DNA from: Magicicada septendecula | Taxonomy: Eukaryota; Arthropoda; Insecta; Hemiptera; Cicadidae | Direction: 5' to 3' | Assembly: GCA_034769895.1 (NCBI GenBank) | Contig: CM068367.1 | Span: 690,732,268 to 690,796,267, forward strand | Length of the DNA stretch: 64,000 nucleotides | Shown: positions 12,404-22,103 of the stretch, in pieces | How the letters are laid out: each line of letters opens with the position of its first letter | Numbering within the stretch: the stretch's first letter is position 1 | Notes under the pieces: model-generated | What the model saw: only the letters and a program-made list of their open reading frames with translations | Database searches by the model: none | Told to the model about the DNA's origin: nothing | Position numbers and translations under genes: made by a program

Positions 12404-12890
12404 GTCTTAATTATTCTTCTTTCTTCTTGAGTTTGGTTATTCTTCCTTCTTCTGTAGTTTTGGATTATCCTTCCTTCTTCCTTCTTCTGTAGTTCTTATT
12501 TTTATTATTCTTCCTTCTTCTTTGAGTTTGGTTCTTCTTTATTCTTCCTTCTTCAGTAGTAGTAGTTTTAATTAGTCTTCCTTCTTCTTTCTTCAGTAGA
12601 TTTAGTTTGTTCTTCTTTCTTCAGTAATAGTAGTTTTAATTATTCTTCTTTCTTCTGTCTTCAGTAGCTTTGATTGTTCTTCTTTCTTCTGTCTTCAGTA
12701 GCTTTGATTGTTCTTCTTTCTTCAGTAATAGTAGTTTTAATTAGTTCTTCTTTCTTCAGTAATAGTAGTTTTAACTATTCTTCTGTCTTCTGTATCTTTG
12801 ATTGTTCTTCTTTCTTCATTCTTCAGTAGTAATAGTTTTAATTATTCTTCTTTCTTCTTTAGTTTTAATTAGTTTCGTTTCTTCTGGTCT
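12404..12890 (+). repeat. CTT/TTC-rich degenerate array in left LTR
   Basis: About 490 bases of imperfect repeats are built from TTCTTCTTTCTTC and spacers such as AGTAATAGTAGTTTTAATTA and AGTAGCTTTGATTG. Some units recur nearly unchanged, with a period of roughly 35-40 bases. In the element's own sense this is a GAAGAA-rich purine array near the start of the LTR (U3), where promoter or enhancer sequence is expected. The same array is at about 19,342-19,828 in the right LTR. Confidence 0.8.
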
Positions 12891-13147
12891 GGTTTCTTTG
12901 ACGGGGTATATTAATTGCCTGCTTCTATCTTACCTGGGTAATTTTGTTATTATCATTTTTAGTCTTCTGGGTTTTTAAATTTGTATTATATTATATTGTT
13001 TGCAGAAATTTTCTTTATTCAACCTTTCTTGTGAATATATTATTAAACAGTGCATTTTAATTAATTCTCATCTGGATATTCCATATCTTAGAGCTTTATT
13101 AATGATCATTGAGTAATGTATTTGTGTGGATTATCTGTCATGGTACA

Positions 13148-14679
13148 GATTGCTCTCTTCCAGAAGTGATTAGTTCAGATCATACTTAGTTTGTCTGAAA
13201 TAATTGCTTATGACATTATATTATAAATTATATTTCTTTTACTTCCTTCACATTTCTAAAAAATTTTTTCTCCCATATTTTTGAGCTTATCTATATTTCA
13301 TTATTAACTGGATTCTTACTGATAGTAATAGTCATCTGAGGTTCGTTATTTTTTATTTTTCCATTTTCTTCTTAACTCGTTTCTTTATCCTTGGGATATT
13401 TATTCCCTAAAATTCCCTAATACATTAGCTGGGGCAGTGTCCAGAGGGGCTCTGTAGGCATCTCACTCTGCTGGCCATACTACGTCATTTATTGATTACA
13501 GAGGTAAATCATCTCTGACCAATACATAATAATACTGCTGGACTTATCTCAGACAGTCATTAATAAAATTATATAAGAATAGTCCACCTTATGACTATAT
13601 AAAAAAAAATTAAATATCTTTGGATATTTCACTTCGTATACGAACAGATCTATTTATATTTCTATCTTAGTGAATCTCTATCTCAGTTATTTTTCTCAAT
13701 GGTTAGCTCTGCTGGCATTTTATTTCTCCTTGTGATTGGAAGCTGGTATAATATAATCATCACTTATTATTCAGTGTAAAGTTTTTAATTCTCTGTCATT
13801 TTTTGACTGTTATCACAATCTCCTTCTGGTCATTGGTAGCATATATTTTGTATTATATTTTTGTTCCTTTCTTAATTCTTGTGAATCGTTCCACTAGTAT
13901 TATGTTTTTTCAATTACTCTTTTAATTGTCTTTCTAATAATTGACATTTATTGTATGATCATCTTTTTCGTATGGATTTATTTATATATAGTTTTTCCTT
14001 TCTTTTTCAAAATTTTATTCTGCTCTTGCTTTTTATACAAATGCACTCCTTAATTATTAATGCCATATGTTTAATATCTCTGTTTATTTGACATAAAATT
14101 CTCATTAATTTTACTTCACAATAAGTTTATTCATTTAAATTGTATCAGTGGTTTGTACTGCCATTTCTTTATTCTTGAAAGTTTTTCAGAATTGGTTCCA
14201 TATATAATTGTTTGTAATGTGTTATCCAAATTCTTTTTCTTCTTGTTCATTTCTAAAAGTTGTTTTTAAGATAAGGTAGTAAGTTGTTTTTACTTGGGTT
14301 TTTGAATTTTGGTGGTTTAATTCAAAATTCATTTGCTTTTGTCCATAAATTGTTTTCTAAATAATAGGTAGTAAGTAGTCATTACTTCTTTTTTGAATTT
14401 TTACTTTTAAATTCTTTCTTCCATACATTCGATTATTCATAATATTTTTTCATAAATATGGTTAACATATCATATTATTACCCTAAATATGGTATTAGCT
14501 CTCTTCTTTTCTTTAATTCAAATGTACTTCTTATAATTATTTTTCTTTTAAATACCCAGGTTGAAGATTTTTATTAGGTTGGACAATTGCTCATAATTTC
14601 TTTTTCTTTGACATAGTTTTTTGCCATTGCCGGTTATCATAACATCAGTCCCTTTTTGTGGAGGTGTATGGTATTAGAC
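13148..14679 (-). other. Interior of giant-LTR element downstream of gag; no gene
   Basis: This is 1.5 kb of AT-rich sequence between the gag stop and the polypurine tract (in element sense). A polymerase-type protein would sit here in an autonomous element. I found no reverse transcriptase, RNase H or integrase motif in any frame. The last bases before the LTR (minus strand GGAAGAGAGCAATC, plus 13,148-13,161) form a plausible polypurine tract. Confidence 0.75.
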
Positions 14680-16098
14680 TTAACCGTAGTCTGTCACTTC
14701 ATTTGCTCTCATTGTCCGGATGACCATAGTCTTCATCATCGTTCCGGTACTAGTGACATCTCTAGCCTTTGTCTTGTATTTCATTTTTCTAGCTGCTATT
14801 CCTTTGTTGGCTGCTAAGCTTATTCGGCTCCCTCTATCATAGTGTTTTATATACCAGTACGTCTCTGGTCCATCAATGATCAATGATACCATTGACAATC
14901 TACCATATATCTCCATCCCTGTTGTATTCCATTTACCTCTGATCACTTCCCCGTGGTAAACTACTGTCTGCTGGTAAACCATTTCTGAGATTACCATCAA
15001 TCTATTTCCATAATTTCTGGAACTCACGATTTCTTCATTGTTGGTAATAGGGATATTATCATTATCAAATAAACCATGGTTCATCATTTCCATTTCTTCC
15101 CTTGTTTTCATTAATTTCTTTGGATGCCTTCTTTTCATTCTCTTTTGTTTCACTTCCATATCCTTAGTATTTTCTTTCTTCCCGTTCGTTTTCTTTTCAG
15201 GTAACACTATCACTGGCTCCATTGTTTTATTGTTTGGTATTTCCTTTCGTTCTGGTTTGCTGTTGTCCAGTGTCTTATCCAATTCTTCATCCAAGGATGT
15301 GACGTTTTTATCTATTTCCCTCAAACCTTCCTTCAAGATTTGTCTGTATTCTTTTCTATCCCTTCTTTCCTCTTCCCTGTCTTCTTTCATTTCCTTATGC
15401 CATCGTCGGTTATCCTCCCTTATTTCTTCTCTTAACCGTTGGTAGTCCTCTCTTAACTCTTTCCTTAACTGTTGATGATCACTTTCGATTTTCTTATTGG
15501 TTTCTTCCATCTTTTCTTCCAAATTCTTCTTATTTTCTTCCATTTTCTTTTCCACCTTTTTACTGGTTTCCTCAATTCTCTTATTGGTCCTTTCAATTTT
15601 ACGGCCCAATTCTTCCTTTGTTTCTTGGTTGTCCTTCTTCAATTCTTCCCTTAAAGATTGGTTATCGTTCTTCAAATCTTCTAATCTTTTATTATTTTCT
15701 TCTGTAGTAGAATCCATTTTCTTACTTAATTCTTCCTTGGTTGCTTGGTTGTCCTTCTTCAAGTTTTCTTCCATCTTCTTGCTGTTTTCTTCCATCTTCT
15801 TATTTAAATCTTGACTCAACTTCTCACTGGTTGATTTGAATTCCCAGAGGATCATTTCCATCATTTTGTTCGTTGTACCTTCTTCTGTAGTCCTAGACTT
15901 ATCCACTTCCTTGTCTTGGACATGTACGTCCCCTGTTTGAGTGGGTACTTCTGGTTGTTTCTCTGGTGGTGTTGGTTGTTTATGTTCCACCCGTCCTAAT
16001 ATTCTTTCCACGTCCTCCACTGGGGTCGCCTCCTTATCCTCCATATCGAGTTCTTTCTCGGCCTCCGCCGCTCTCTTCTTTGATGTGGCACGACGCAT
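14680..16098 (-). CDS. Coiled-coil Gag-like protein (472 aa)
   Basis: This is the only intact long gene in the element, starting at the ATG at 16,096-16,098, just inside the primer-binding site. Residues 1-75 are charged and low in complexity. Residues about 80-280 are a long heptad-like coiled coil rich in K, E, N and Q, made of repeated units such as KKMEENSKKMEEN, TKEELSKK and REELKKDNQETKEEL. A basic stretch follows (about 285-340). The last 130 residues are mixed, with a few aromatic residues. I see no zinc knuckle and no enzyme motif. Position and context suggest a structural Gag that packages the element RNA. The sequence alone does not prove homology to any known Gag. Tandem growth of the coiled coil is likely. 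Confidence 0.7.
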   Translation of the reverse strand: MRRATSKKRAAEAEKELDMEDKEATPVEDVERILGRVEHKQPTPPEKQPEVPTQTGDVHVQDKEVDKSRTTEEGTTNKMMEMILWEFKSTSEKLSQDLNKKMEENSKKMEENLKKDNQATKEELSKKMDSTTEENNKRLEDLKNDNQSLREELKKDNQETKEELGRKIERTNKRIEETSKKVEKKMEENKKNLEEKMEETNKKIESDHQQLRKELREDYQRLREEIREDNRRWHKEMKEDREEERRDRKEYRQILKEGLREIDKNVTSLDEELDKTLDNSKPERKEIPNNKTMEPVIVLPEKKTNGKKENTKDMEVKQKRMKRRHPKKLMKTREEMEMMNHGLFDNDNIPITNNEEIVSSRNYGNRLMVISEMVYQQTVVYHGEVIRGKWNTTGMEIYGRLSMVSLIIDGPETYWYIKHYDRGSRISLAANKGIAARKMKYKTKARDVTSTGTMMKTMVIRTMRANEVTDYG

Positions 16099-16186
16099 TA
16101 TTTTCCCTGATTCCCTGGCTGGGTAACCGCTGCCAAACTGAATTAGGAATTGGGTAAGTAATTACAGTAATTTCAACCCCTAATTA

Positions 16187-16207
16187 CAGCCCTTTAGTTG
16201 GACGCCA
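16187..16207 (-). promoter_or_regulatory. tRNA-Lys-like primer-binding site
   Basis: On the minus strand, TGGCGTCCAACTAAAGG lies four bases after the LTR end. The usual complement of the insect tRNA-Lys 3' end starts TGGCGCCCAACGTGGGG, so the first eleven positions differ at one base and the match weakens after that. The two internal LTR copies at about 9,350-9,470 keep the GTGGGGCT part better. This supports tRNA-Lys as the ancestral primer. Confidence 0.65.
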
Positions 16208-16211
16208 ATTT

Positions 16212-19200
16212 TGTAATATAAATGTGTAAATTGAGTGGGTATAATATAATAAATAAAAGGTTGATGTATGTAGATTGTGCTCACCTGTAAGCCCCACTGG
16301 TTGGGCTAGCCAATTTTGTAATATAACGGTGAATTACTGTTCTATGGTGTTCTAAAATTCTGATGTAATCAAGCCCCACAAGTTGGGTTCGCCAATTTTG
16401 TAATATAAATGTAAATTACAAAATATACAAATATAAAAATATGTGTAGTTGTATGAGAATTGTACTCTCACTATTGTGTGTAGTAATATAGATGATGTCT
16501 TCTAGTCTTCATTCGGCTCTCTCTGCTGGTCTTCACTTTGGTAATATATAATTGTAATTGTAATGGTGTTCTGGTATAATATTACCCAGATTGACTTTTA
16601 TGGTGCGTAGGTGTAGTAATGACGTTCCGCTCCGGGAGACGTCGATTTGGTAATGTTCCTAAAAAATGCTGTTATCAAATGTTCTTGGTGTATGTTGTTG
16701 TTGTAGCAATTTGAAATGTGATATAATTTTATAATTCTGAAATAATTGTTTTCGAGGTGTTTATATTCTTAAAATTTAGTAATAAATTGAGATTATTGAT
16801 TGTAATTATAAATAGTATGGTATGGTGTGTCTTCTAGTAATGATCTTCCCTTCGTTAAATTTATTAAAAAGACAATCCACTTTGAATTAGGCGCGAACAG
16901 CTCCCTTCTTCTTCCTCTTGAAAGGTTGTAATTCGCATATATTGCCTTTAAAGGTTGTCGAGTTTTCTTTATTAATTAATGGTTATATTCCTTTATTAAA
17001 GAAATCAAATTCAATTCACTAGATAACAAGCGTTTATTCAACAAAATAATGAATTTGCTTAATTGAAAACAATGTTATAATGCCGTATCGACTCACTCAG
17101 GTCCGGTCGATCTATGACTTTTATATTGGTATTATACACATATAGGTTCTTTTAACGGTTATTTATAAAAAAGCCAGAGAAGGTCAGGGTCAGAAAGTAT
17201 AACATTTACAATTCTAAAAATGTATTAAAATTAAACAATATAATGATAGTTATTAATAATAAAAGTTTATATATAATTTTTATTCACCCCAGTTCAGCAA
17301 ATAGTTGTCGAGTTGAGATGACGAGATTGAGTCAAAATGGCCACCTGGCGCATGCGCGGAGTTCACCTTCTAACACTGACAAGAGTATTTATGGAATAAA
17401 TATGTCCCTTCTGCGGTTAAATCTTCTTCGCAATCGTATATTATCTTCTGGTGTATAGTTTAATGTCACTGGGTGTAAAAATGTTGTTAAATAAGTAGAT
17501 CAATTGGTGTTTATGTGTGTCCGTTTAACCTCGAATATTCACTTGGTATTTGGTGTGATTCCAGTGTTATTTCGTTTAAATAGTGATATGTGATGCTGTT
17601 TATAGGTGTTATGTAGTTCATAGGGCAACTTCACCACTTCACAATGATTAGAATAGTTTAAAATTTAATTTTTACACAAAAACTGATTCCAAACTTTAGT
17701 TATACGTAATCGCCATTAAGGTTGGGTTTTATAAAATATTCACGTAAAGTGTGCTCTTCAATGTATAATAATGAACTGCGTGGATTTCCTTCGTCATCCG
17801 AAACGTCTTAGCCAATTTAATATTAAAAAGACATTGTTTAAAATTGCCATAACTTCCGACACACTTTAATTTCGTACACTATGCTTATAAAGTAAATTCG
17901 TTATTACTTAACTGTTTGAAATATAAAATACATATTCGTTTTCACTATTCTATTCTACTTATTTTGATAGTAATTAAGTTGGTGTTACAAAGTTTTATCT
18001 GAAAATTATTTCTTATAATTTTTTGGGAGGTAGGCCTAAAATTATACTTCCCTGTCTTCTATGTAAATAATAGCCATTTTAACTAATATAATTATTATTC
18101 TATGAAATCTGAAATTTGTATAATTATCAATTCTCACTTATTTTATTGCAATTTAGTATATTAATGATGGTTTTTTCATATAATTCAGTTGTATATGATT
18201 CCCCTTCTGATAAAGTTAGTGAACCTATTTCAGTTTCAAATGGTATTTCATTATACAAATAAATAATTTTACTCATAGAATGACCATATCTTTAGAAAGC
18301 CTTATTTAAATAGTATTTAATATGTTGGGTGTATCTTGCCTAAATATTGTCAGTTTGACTGGTTTATAAGATTAGGTTTATTAATTATTCTGCATTTTAA
18401 CTTTATTATATTGCCTAGATTTGAATTGTGGCTATTTGCAGAATGTTTTACTAATGTAATTATTTTATTTCCTTCTCTGACTTCTGACTCTGATATATTT
18501 GATTAAAAATTAGTTCTCTGATCTGGCATAACAGTAATTATAGATTATACAATTAAAATATAACACCCAGATATATAAAACTGGTGTTCTTAATAACATT
18601 GTTTTGGTATATCACCTAATAACATAATAAAAAGTATTTCTACCACATTGGAATGTTATCTAATTTTAGATAATGCATTCCTAAATTAACATGAACAATA
18701 AAATAACAATTATAATACTAATATTTCTTATGACTAACCCTTACTTATCTAAATGCTATATTTAATTAGAACCCCACATTTGGATCCATATATAATTGTT
18801 AATACCTTCTACTACTCCATCATAAACAGTTAGTTCTGTAATTCCCCATTTTATAAGATTTATGCCCCCTCTTAAAGTATAACCCTGGCTATCTAAGTTA
18901 TATTCCATTCTATGGAATGTTCATACAGTTTTAGTAGCTTTTTATTAGTAAAATTACTACTTCATTATCAAAGTAGGCACTGTTCACAAAACTTAAAGTT
19001 TGTTACTTTGTACTGCTACTCATGCACCTTTCTTAAAGTTTATTAGTTATAATTTGATCACTTACACCTTTCCATGGTAAATTATTACTATATTTACTAG
19101 TCTTTTTCTAGTTTTTAATATGAAATATTCAACCATGGGGGAACTGTGAAGATTTGTTTATGCACATTACACAATAACTTTTTGAATGCACTAATATTTA

Positions 19201-20085
19201 CTACAGCTAACACTTTTAGTTTTTTGTCAGTTTTACAGTGATATGGTTTTTTATTGTGTTATACTTTCTTTTTTGGGCATTCATTGATTTTGGGGTTTTT
19301 TGGGGGTTCTTTCCCTATGGAGTTTTTGTTTTATATGGGTCGTCTTAATTATTCTTCTTTCTTCTTGAGTTTGGTTATTCTTCCTTCTTCTGTAGTTTTG
19401 GATTATCCTTCCTTCTTCCTTCTTCTGTAGTTCTTATTTTTATTATTCTTCCTTCTTCTTTGAGTTTGGTTCTTCTTTATTCTTCCTTCTTCAGTAGTAG
19501 TAGTTTTAATTAGTCTTCCTTCTTCTTTCTTCAGTAGATTTAGTTTGTTCTTCTTTCTTCAGTAATAGTAGTTTTAATTATTCTTCTTTCTTCTGTCTTC
19601 AGTAGCTTTGATTGTTCTTCTTTCTTCTGTCTTCAGTAGCTTTGATTGTTCTTCTTTCTTCAGTAATAGTAGTTTTAATTAGTTCTTCTTTCTTCAGTAA
19701 TAGTAGTTTTAACTATTCTTCTGTCTTCTGTATCTTTGATTGTTCTTCTTTCTTCATTCTTCAGTAGTAATAGTTTTAATTATTCTTCTTTCTTCTTTAG
19801 TTTTAATTAGTTTCGTTTCTTCTGGTCTGGTTTCTTTGACGGGGTATATTAATTGCCTGCTTCTATCTTACCTGGGTAATTTTGTTATTATCATTTTTAG
19901 TCTTCTGGGTTTTTAAATTTGTATTATATTATATTGTTTGCAGAAATTTTCTTTATTCAACCTTTCTTGTGAATATATTATTAAACAGTGCATTTTAATT
20001 AATTCTCATCTGGATATTCCATATCTTAGAGCTTTATTAATGATCATTGAGTAATGTATTTGTGTGGATTATCTGTCATGCTACA
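16212..20085 (-). repeat. Right LTR, 3,874 bp (5' LTR in element sense)
   Basis: It has the same length as the left LTR and near-identical sequence. In element sense this copy begins with TGTAGCATG at 20,085 and ends ATATTACA at 16,212. It should hold the active promoter. The CTT-rich array and the fossil junctions are repeated at matching positions. ATAT (20,086-20,089) follows, and then piggyBac sequence. Confidence 0.93.
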
Positions 20086-20368
20086 ATATCAACGCAATCT
20101 TTTAAAACAACTCAACAAATACCACAAACCCTTACATCCAAGAGGCGCAGGAAGTCGTTCGGAAAATGCGGATTCAATATTACGGCTCACAGAAAGTCAT
20201 TTTCCAGCATATATCCCACCAACGGAGAAAAAGATTAACCCCGCTAAACGATGTGTTGTATGTGCAAAGAATAACCAAAGAAAAGAGACTCGGTATATGT
20301 GTGATAGTTGTAAAGAGCATTATGTGTTGTTCCGTGTTTCAAAAACTACCATACTTAACCAAAAGTAA
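20086..20368 (+). pseudogene. piggyBac transposase, C-terminal zinc-binding end
   Basis: The frame resumes after the giant-LTR element with QYQRNLLKQL and ends in a cysteine-rich segment, RCVVCAKNNQRKETRYMCDSC. This matches the C-terminal zinc-ribbon/RING-like region of piggyBac-derived proteins (C-x2-C ... C-x2-C). It is one base out of frame with the piece ending at 9,268. The residues after the last cysteines (HYVLFRVSKTTI) lack the final cysteine/histidine pair seen in many relatives. The stop is at 20,366. Confidence 0.85.
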
Positions 20369-21681
20369 TACATTTATTTTCAGTGTGAATTTCATAAATA
20401 ATTTTTTATTAAATGTACATTATGTTTATAATATTTCTATGTTATTTTTGATATCAGCATATAGTTAAATAAAGGTAAAGGTTAAATAATTTACATAGCA
20501 TTGCAGATTTATTTGACTAATATATGAGCAAAAACTTAAACAGTGTATTGTATGATCTTTCAGAAACCGCAAAAATGAGTAAGTGTGTGTGAGAGTTGCA
20601 AAGTGATTTTACGTGAATATCAGTTTTTCATAAAAATATACTTTAAAAAAATTCAATACTTTATAAAAAATATTCACTGTAGATCTGAATAGGCCATTTT
20701 AAATATTTCCGATTAAATTTTGTAAACAGTAGAGTGATCCGCGCGTGTATACATGGCGCTGCTGAAAGTACGGCGCACGGGCAAAGCATAACCGCTCACA
20801 CGTGATGCGCTATGGAAAGGTTAAGTAACTGAAAAATTAAAAATGTTTATTTCATAAAAGTATTACTGTTCCACAAAACTAAGTGTGCTGAGTCTGATAA
20901 TGAGTGGTCAAAAAATTTAGACCTCTATCCAGTTAGTATACAAGTAATATAATGTGACATTACTGTATTTGCCTGAGCATAAGGATGGCCTCATGTACAA
21001 GACAATGAAAATTCTTTGAGAAAGATAATCAAATGATCTGAATACCATACCTTGAGGTGAAACTAAATAAATGGTTACTTTACATTAAACATTGACGTAC
21101 TTATTAAAGAGGTATATGCAAAATTGAAAGTTAACGGCATGGAAATGCGCGAAACTCTTACGGTCAGAGGAGAAAGGCGATGTGGTGGGAGTCGCTGTGA
21201 GATGTGAGAAGAGAATTGCTGTTATCAAAGACGGTGCTGCCAACCTATGAACATTATTTCTAATAGTAACAAAAACTCGCGCCTGTTAAGGTTTGTTTGT
21301 AAATGTCGCGAGTTTGTCTAAACAAAGAATTTTATATTCAAAGTCGATTATGCTGAAATAACGTAAATAAAAGAGTAAAGTCTTTCAGAGCGTAACAGGT
21401 ATACTATAAGTCTGCACCGTGATACATAAATGGAAAAAAGGAGCAGAGATTGCAGTTATTTTTATTCGTAAGGACATAATAAGATTTTAAAATAGGTCCA
21501 ATCGACATGATAATAAGTTTATGTTTGTTTGTCACCACAAATCTCTATCTGCGCGCGCGCGCGCGTGTGTGTGTGTACCTACAGTCTCACAGCTGGCTTT
21601 AAAAAAGAATTATACGTTTATTGTTTCCGACGTAAATCAAATAATAATAATAGTAATAATAATAATATTGTAATTGTATTA
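20369..21681. other. piggyBac 3' flank and AT-rich spacer, no gene
   Basis: No coding sequence was seen. GC-rich patches lie at 20,735-20,820, next to the candidate piggyBac end, and at 21,130-21,320. A (GC)n(GT)n microsatellite lies at 21,551-21,577 and a TAA-rich tract at about 21,640-21,668, just before the pogo element. Confidence 0.6.
21551..21577. repeat. (GC)n(GT)n microsatellite
   Basis: Alternating GC dinucleotides pass into GT dinucleotides over 27 bases. Purine-pyrimidine alternation of this kind can adopt Z-DNA, but no function is implied here. Confidence 0.9.
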
Positions 21682-21861
21682 GGGTAAGTCCAGGATAGTT
21701 GGACCATGTTTTTTTAAAGTAATTTTTTCCAAAACTTTGCAATGTCTAGGATTTGGTATATATTTTTATAATATGTATATATGACCTTGAACGTATGCAC
21801 CTCTTCAGCTGTTACACTGATCACACTTGAAGTTATGATTTTTTCTTTTTTTTACTCGGTG

Positions 21862-21925
21862 GTCCATCTATCCTGGTGGTACTCGGGTTAGATGGACCAC
21901 CTCCTAGGGATTGATGGACCTCTGG
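21862..21925. repeat. Left subterminal repeats of the pogo element
   Basis: Copies of the word GGTCCATCTATCC and its inverse (GTTAGATGGACCACC, GATTGATGGACC) lie inside the left TIR. They match the words at the right end and are probably transposase-binding sites. Confidence 0.7.
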
Positions 21926-22103
21926 TATACGTTACTAAATCAGGGTGTAACACAAGAAATACAGGTTATCAAAGGTATAAACATTGTTTATTTTCAAGTA
22001 TAAAGTTATAAACTGCTTGAAAAGTGATAAGTAAATTTGATAGTCAATATACTTAGAAAATGTAGGTAGTCTAATTTATTTTCACATGGTTCAGAACATT
22101 TAA

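Larger units (their letters stand above)
9274..13147 (-). repeat. Left LTR, 3,874 bp (3' LTR in element sense)
   Basis: It matches 16,212-20,085 over its full length. The differences seen were T/C near 9,398, G/A near 10,920 and G/C at 13,143. It contains a CTT-rich array (12,404-12,890), two old LTR/PBS junction copies (9,350-9,470) and a hairpin near 11,710-11,743. Small open frames inside it (for example 10,305-10,520) recur in the other LTR but look non-coding. Confidence 0.93.
9274..20085 (-). mobile_element. Giant-LTR, gag-only retrotransposon (no pol)
   Basis: This 10,812-bp element has two LTRs of exactly 3,874 bp each, so LTRs make up about 72% of it. On the minus strand the LTR begins TGTACCATG (left copy) and ends ATATTACA. 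A primer-binding site resembling the complement of tRNA-Lys follows (16,187-16,207), and a purine-rich tract (GGAAGAGAG) precedes the other LTR. The 3,064-bp interior has one open frame, a coiled-coil Gag-like protein, and no protease, reverse transcriptase or integrase. I noticed only three LTR differences, so it inserted very recently. Plant elements with LTRs plus gag only have been called TR-GAG, and large-LTR derivatives LARDs. This element resembles both in form, which says nothing about descent. Confidence 0.9.
1..20824 (+). mobile_element. piggyBac-like DNA transposon, split by two LTR elements
   Basis: Three separated pieces on the plus strand (234-796, 8,677-9,268 and 20,086-20,368) read in order as one piggyBac-type transposase. 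Removing the two LTR insertions, each with one copy of its target duplication, joins them in the right order. The left terminus is not in the window. A candidate right end is the TTAA at 20,821-20,824, preceded by GGAAAGG. TTAA is the known piggyBac target, but no matching left TIR is available to test it. The element is the oldest layer of this 20-kb block because both retrotransposons lie inside it. Confidence 0.75.

Noticed and set aside
12404..12890. CRISPR-like array in the CTT-rich repeats
   Set aside because: Units are imperfect and spacers are themselves repeated; the setting is a eukaryotic LTR.
15038..16157. Several plus-strand open frames rich in phenylalanine, leucine and serine
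   Set aside because: They are the antisense of the coiled-coil Gag-like gene; GAA/AAG codons on the minus strand read as TTC/CTT on the plus strand.
20047..20238. Plus-strand frame starting before the right LTR end
   Set aside because: It begins inside the LTR and is out of frame with the piggyBac C-terminus, which is the real coding frame.
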